Shown: one piece after another, positions 4,985 to 5,769 of the stretch | Position numbering within the stretch: position 1 is the first letter of the stretch | Layout of the letters: each line of letters begins with the position of its first letter | Source: Betaproteobacteria bacterium | GTDB lineage: Bacteria > Pseudomonadota > Gammaproteobacteria > Burkholderiales > SG8-39 | Length of the DNA: 5,769 bases | Reading direction: 5' to 3' | Assembly: GCA_011391295.1 (NCBI GenBank) | Contig: JAABQT010000121.1 | Span: forward strand, 1-5,769 | The notes under the pieces: model-generated | Seen by the model: the letters and a program-made list of their open reading frames with translations, nothing else | Told to the model about the DNA's origin: nothing | Database searches by the model: none | Translations under genes and position numbers: made by a program

Positions 4985-5769
4985 CAATCCTCCCGCAGGC
5001 GAAACCCCGCTTCCAGCGCGTCGAGTGCTTGCGCGCCGTCCTGCGCCGGCCGGTAAGGCGCCCGTTTGCCTCTGTAGAGCACGCCGATGTTGAAGCCGTC
5101 GTCGGTCATCAGGCGGCGCGCGGCGCGCGCCGGGTCGTCGGTGGGCTCGACCGGAGCGGGATGCGCCAACGCCTTCCAGCCGCGCTGCTCGGGCCGGAAA
5201 GTCACGCAGGGCGAGAGCACTTCGACGAACGAGAAGCCGGGATGGCGCACCGCCTCGACGAGCAGCGCGGCCACGCCGTTCGGGTCGCCGGAAAACGCGC
5301 GCGCGATGAAGTTGGCGCCGGAGGCCAGCGCGATCACCAGCGGGTGGAATTCGCGCAGCCCGGTGCCGCCGGGCGCGAGCTTCGAGGACCAGTCCGGCTC
5401 GGTGGTGGGCGAGGGCTGGCCCTTGGTCATGCCGTACACGTGGTTGTCCATCACGATGTAGGTCAGGTCGACGTTGCGCCGGCAGGCGTGCAGGAAATGG
5501 TTGCCGCCGATCGAATAGCCGTCGCCATCGCCGCTCGCCACCAGCACCGTGAGGTCGGGCCGCGCCACCTTCAGGCCGGTGGCGACCGGGAGCGAGCGCC
5601 CGTGCACGCCGTGAAAGCCGTAACAGCTGGTGTAGGCCGGGATGCGCGAGGAGCAGCCGATGCCGGACACCACCGCGACGTTTTCCGGCCTCAGGCCGAG
5701 CGTGGCGAGCGCTTTGGTGATCGCGGTGAGCACCGAATAGTCGCCGCACCCCGGGCACCACACCGGCTT
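4984..5769 (-). CDS. korB: 2-oxoacid:ferredoxin oxidoreductase beta subunit (5' end outside window)
   Basis: The C-terminal 261 residues are present and the N-terminus lies beyond the right edge. The visible part begins KPVWCPGCGDYSVL, the 4Fe-4S ligand pair of the family (C5 and C8 here). Further ligands are C39 in GIGCSSR and C188 in LSPCVTF. The thiamine diphosphate and Mg site is GDGDGYSIGGNHFLHACRRN at 80-99, followed by MDNHVYGMTKGQPSPTT at 107-123. These match KorB-like beta subunits of two-subunit 2-oxoglutarate or related 2-oxoacid:ferredoxin oxidoreductases, which oxidatively decarboxylate a 2-oxoacid to acyl-CoA and reduce ferredoxin in the cytoplasm. The alpha subunit is expected immediately upstream, outside the window. 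The GTG at 5763 encodes an internal valine and is not a start. Substrate preference (2-oxoglutarate, pyruvate, branched-chain acids) is not fixed by the sequence. In anaerobic aromatic degraders such an enzyme feeds benzoyl-CoA reductase. Confidence 0.93.
   Translation of the reverse strand, partial: KPVWCPGCGDYSVLTAITKALATLGLRPENVAVVSGIGCSSRIPAYTSCYGFHGVHGRSLPVATGLKVARPDLTVLVASGDGDGYSIGGNHFLHACRRNVDLTYIVMDNHVYGMTKGQPSPTTEPDWSSKLAPGGTGLREFHPLVIALASGANFIARAFSGDPNGVAALLVEAVRHPGFSFVEVLSPCVTFRPEQRGWKALAHPAPVEPTDDPARAARRLMTDDGFNIGVLYRGKRAPYRPAQDGAQALDALEAGFRLRED

Noticed and set aside
4985..5761. Upstream extension of the ferritin-like frame to a 425-codon protein
   Set aside because: The extension is out of phase with the clearly conserved oxidoreductase beta subunit and is low-complexity, Arg- and Ala-rich. 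The true start is ATG 4984.
5761..5763. GTG as the start of the oxidoreductase beta subunit
   Set aside because: The codons before it (Lys-Pro) continue the conserved KPVWCPGCG motif, so the gene runs off the window.
1..5769. tRNA, rRNA, CRISPR arrays, insertion sequences, riboswitches
   Set aside because: No cloverleaf, rRNA core, regular spacer-repeat pattern, transposase or aptamer-like sequence was seen on either strand.

Overview
The window is a GC-rich, tightly packed stretch of bacterial chromosome. GC-rich third codon positions also create many long antisense open frames. The gene content suggests a facultatively anaerobic proteobacterium, most likely a betaproteobacterium of the denitrifying or aromatic-degrading kind. 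The evidence is two FNR/Dnr-type boxes beside an NnrS-like membrane protein, an oxygen-sensitive 2-oxoacid:ferredoxin oxidoreductase, and a BadH-like short-chain dehydrogenase. This taxonomic reading is an inference from gene content, not from a marker gene.

Left part (1-2851): a cobalamin-binding radical SAM protein (minus strand, 3' end outside the window) is divergent from a two-gene plus-strand operon. The operon encodes a DUF59/MIP18-type metal-sulfur cluster assembly factor and an NnrS-like polytopic membrane protein. The 188-bp divergent region holds two FNR-type palindromes, one perfect (TTGAT-N4-ATCAA) and one with a single mismatch. A coherent reading is an oxygen- or NO-responsive switch controlling radical SAM chemistry on one side and Fe-S repair plus NO/haem-copper handling on the other.

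Middle part (2852-3715): about 200 bp without an intact gene is followed by a complete HigBA-type toxin-antitoxin module with its own promoter and a palindromic candidate operator. The module is bracketed by a 37-bp direct repeat with 35 identities. The right copy is the 3' end of the intact SDR gene. The left copy encodes, in the same relative frame, the C-terminal tail of a second, otherwise missing SDR. This suggests that the module arrived by, or caused, a rearrangement.

Right part (3718-5769): a minus-strand operon, read right to left, contains the beta subunit of a 2-oxoacid:ferredoxin oxidoreductase (5' end outside the window), a rubrerythrin/ferritin-like diiron protein, a 23-codon small ORF, and the BadH-like SDR. 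The stop/start overlaps TGATG, ATGA and ATGA join all four frames, so they look translationally coupled. The ferredoxin oxidoreductase would supply reduced ferredoxin, the ferritin-like protein could handle iron or peroxide for it, and the SDR would act on a hydroxyacyl-CoA. The small ORF between them does not appear to have been described.
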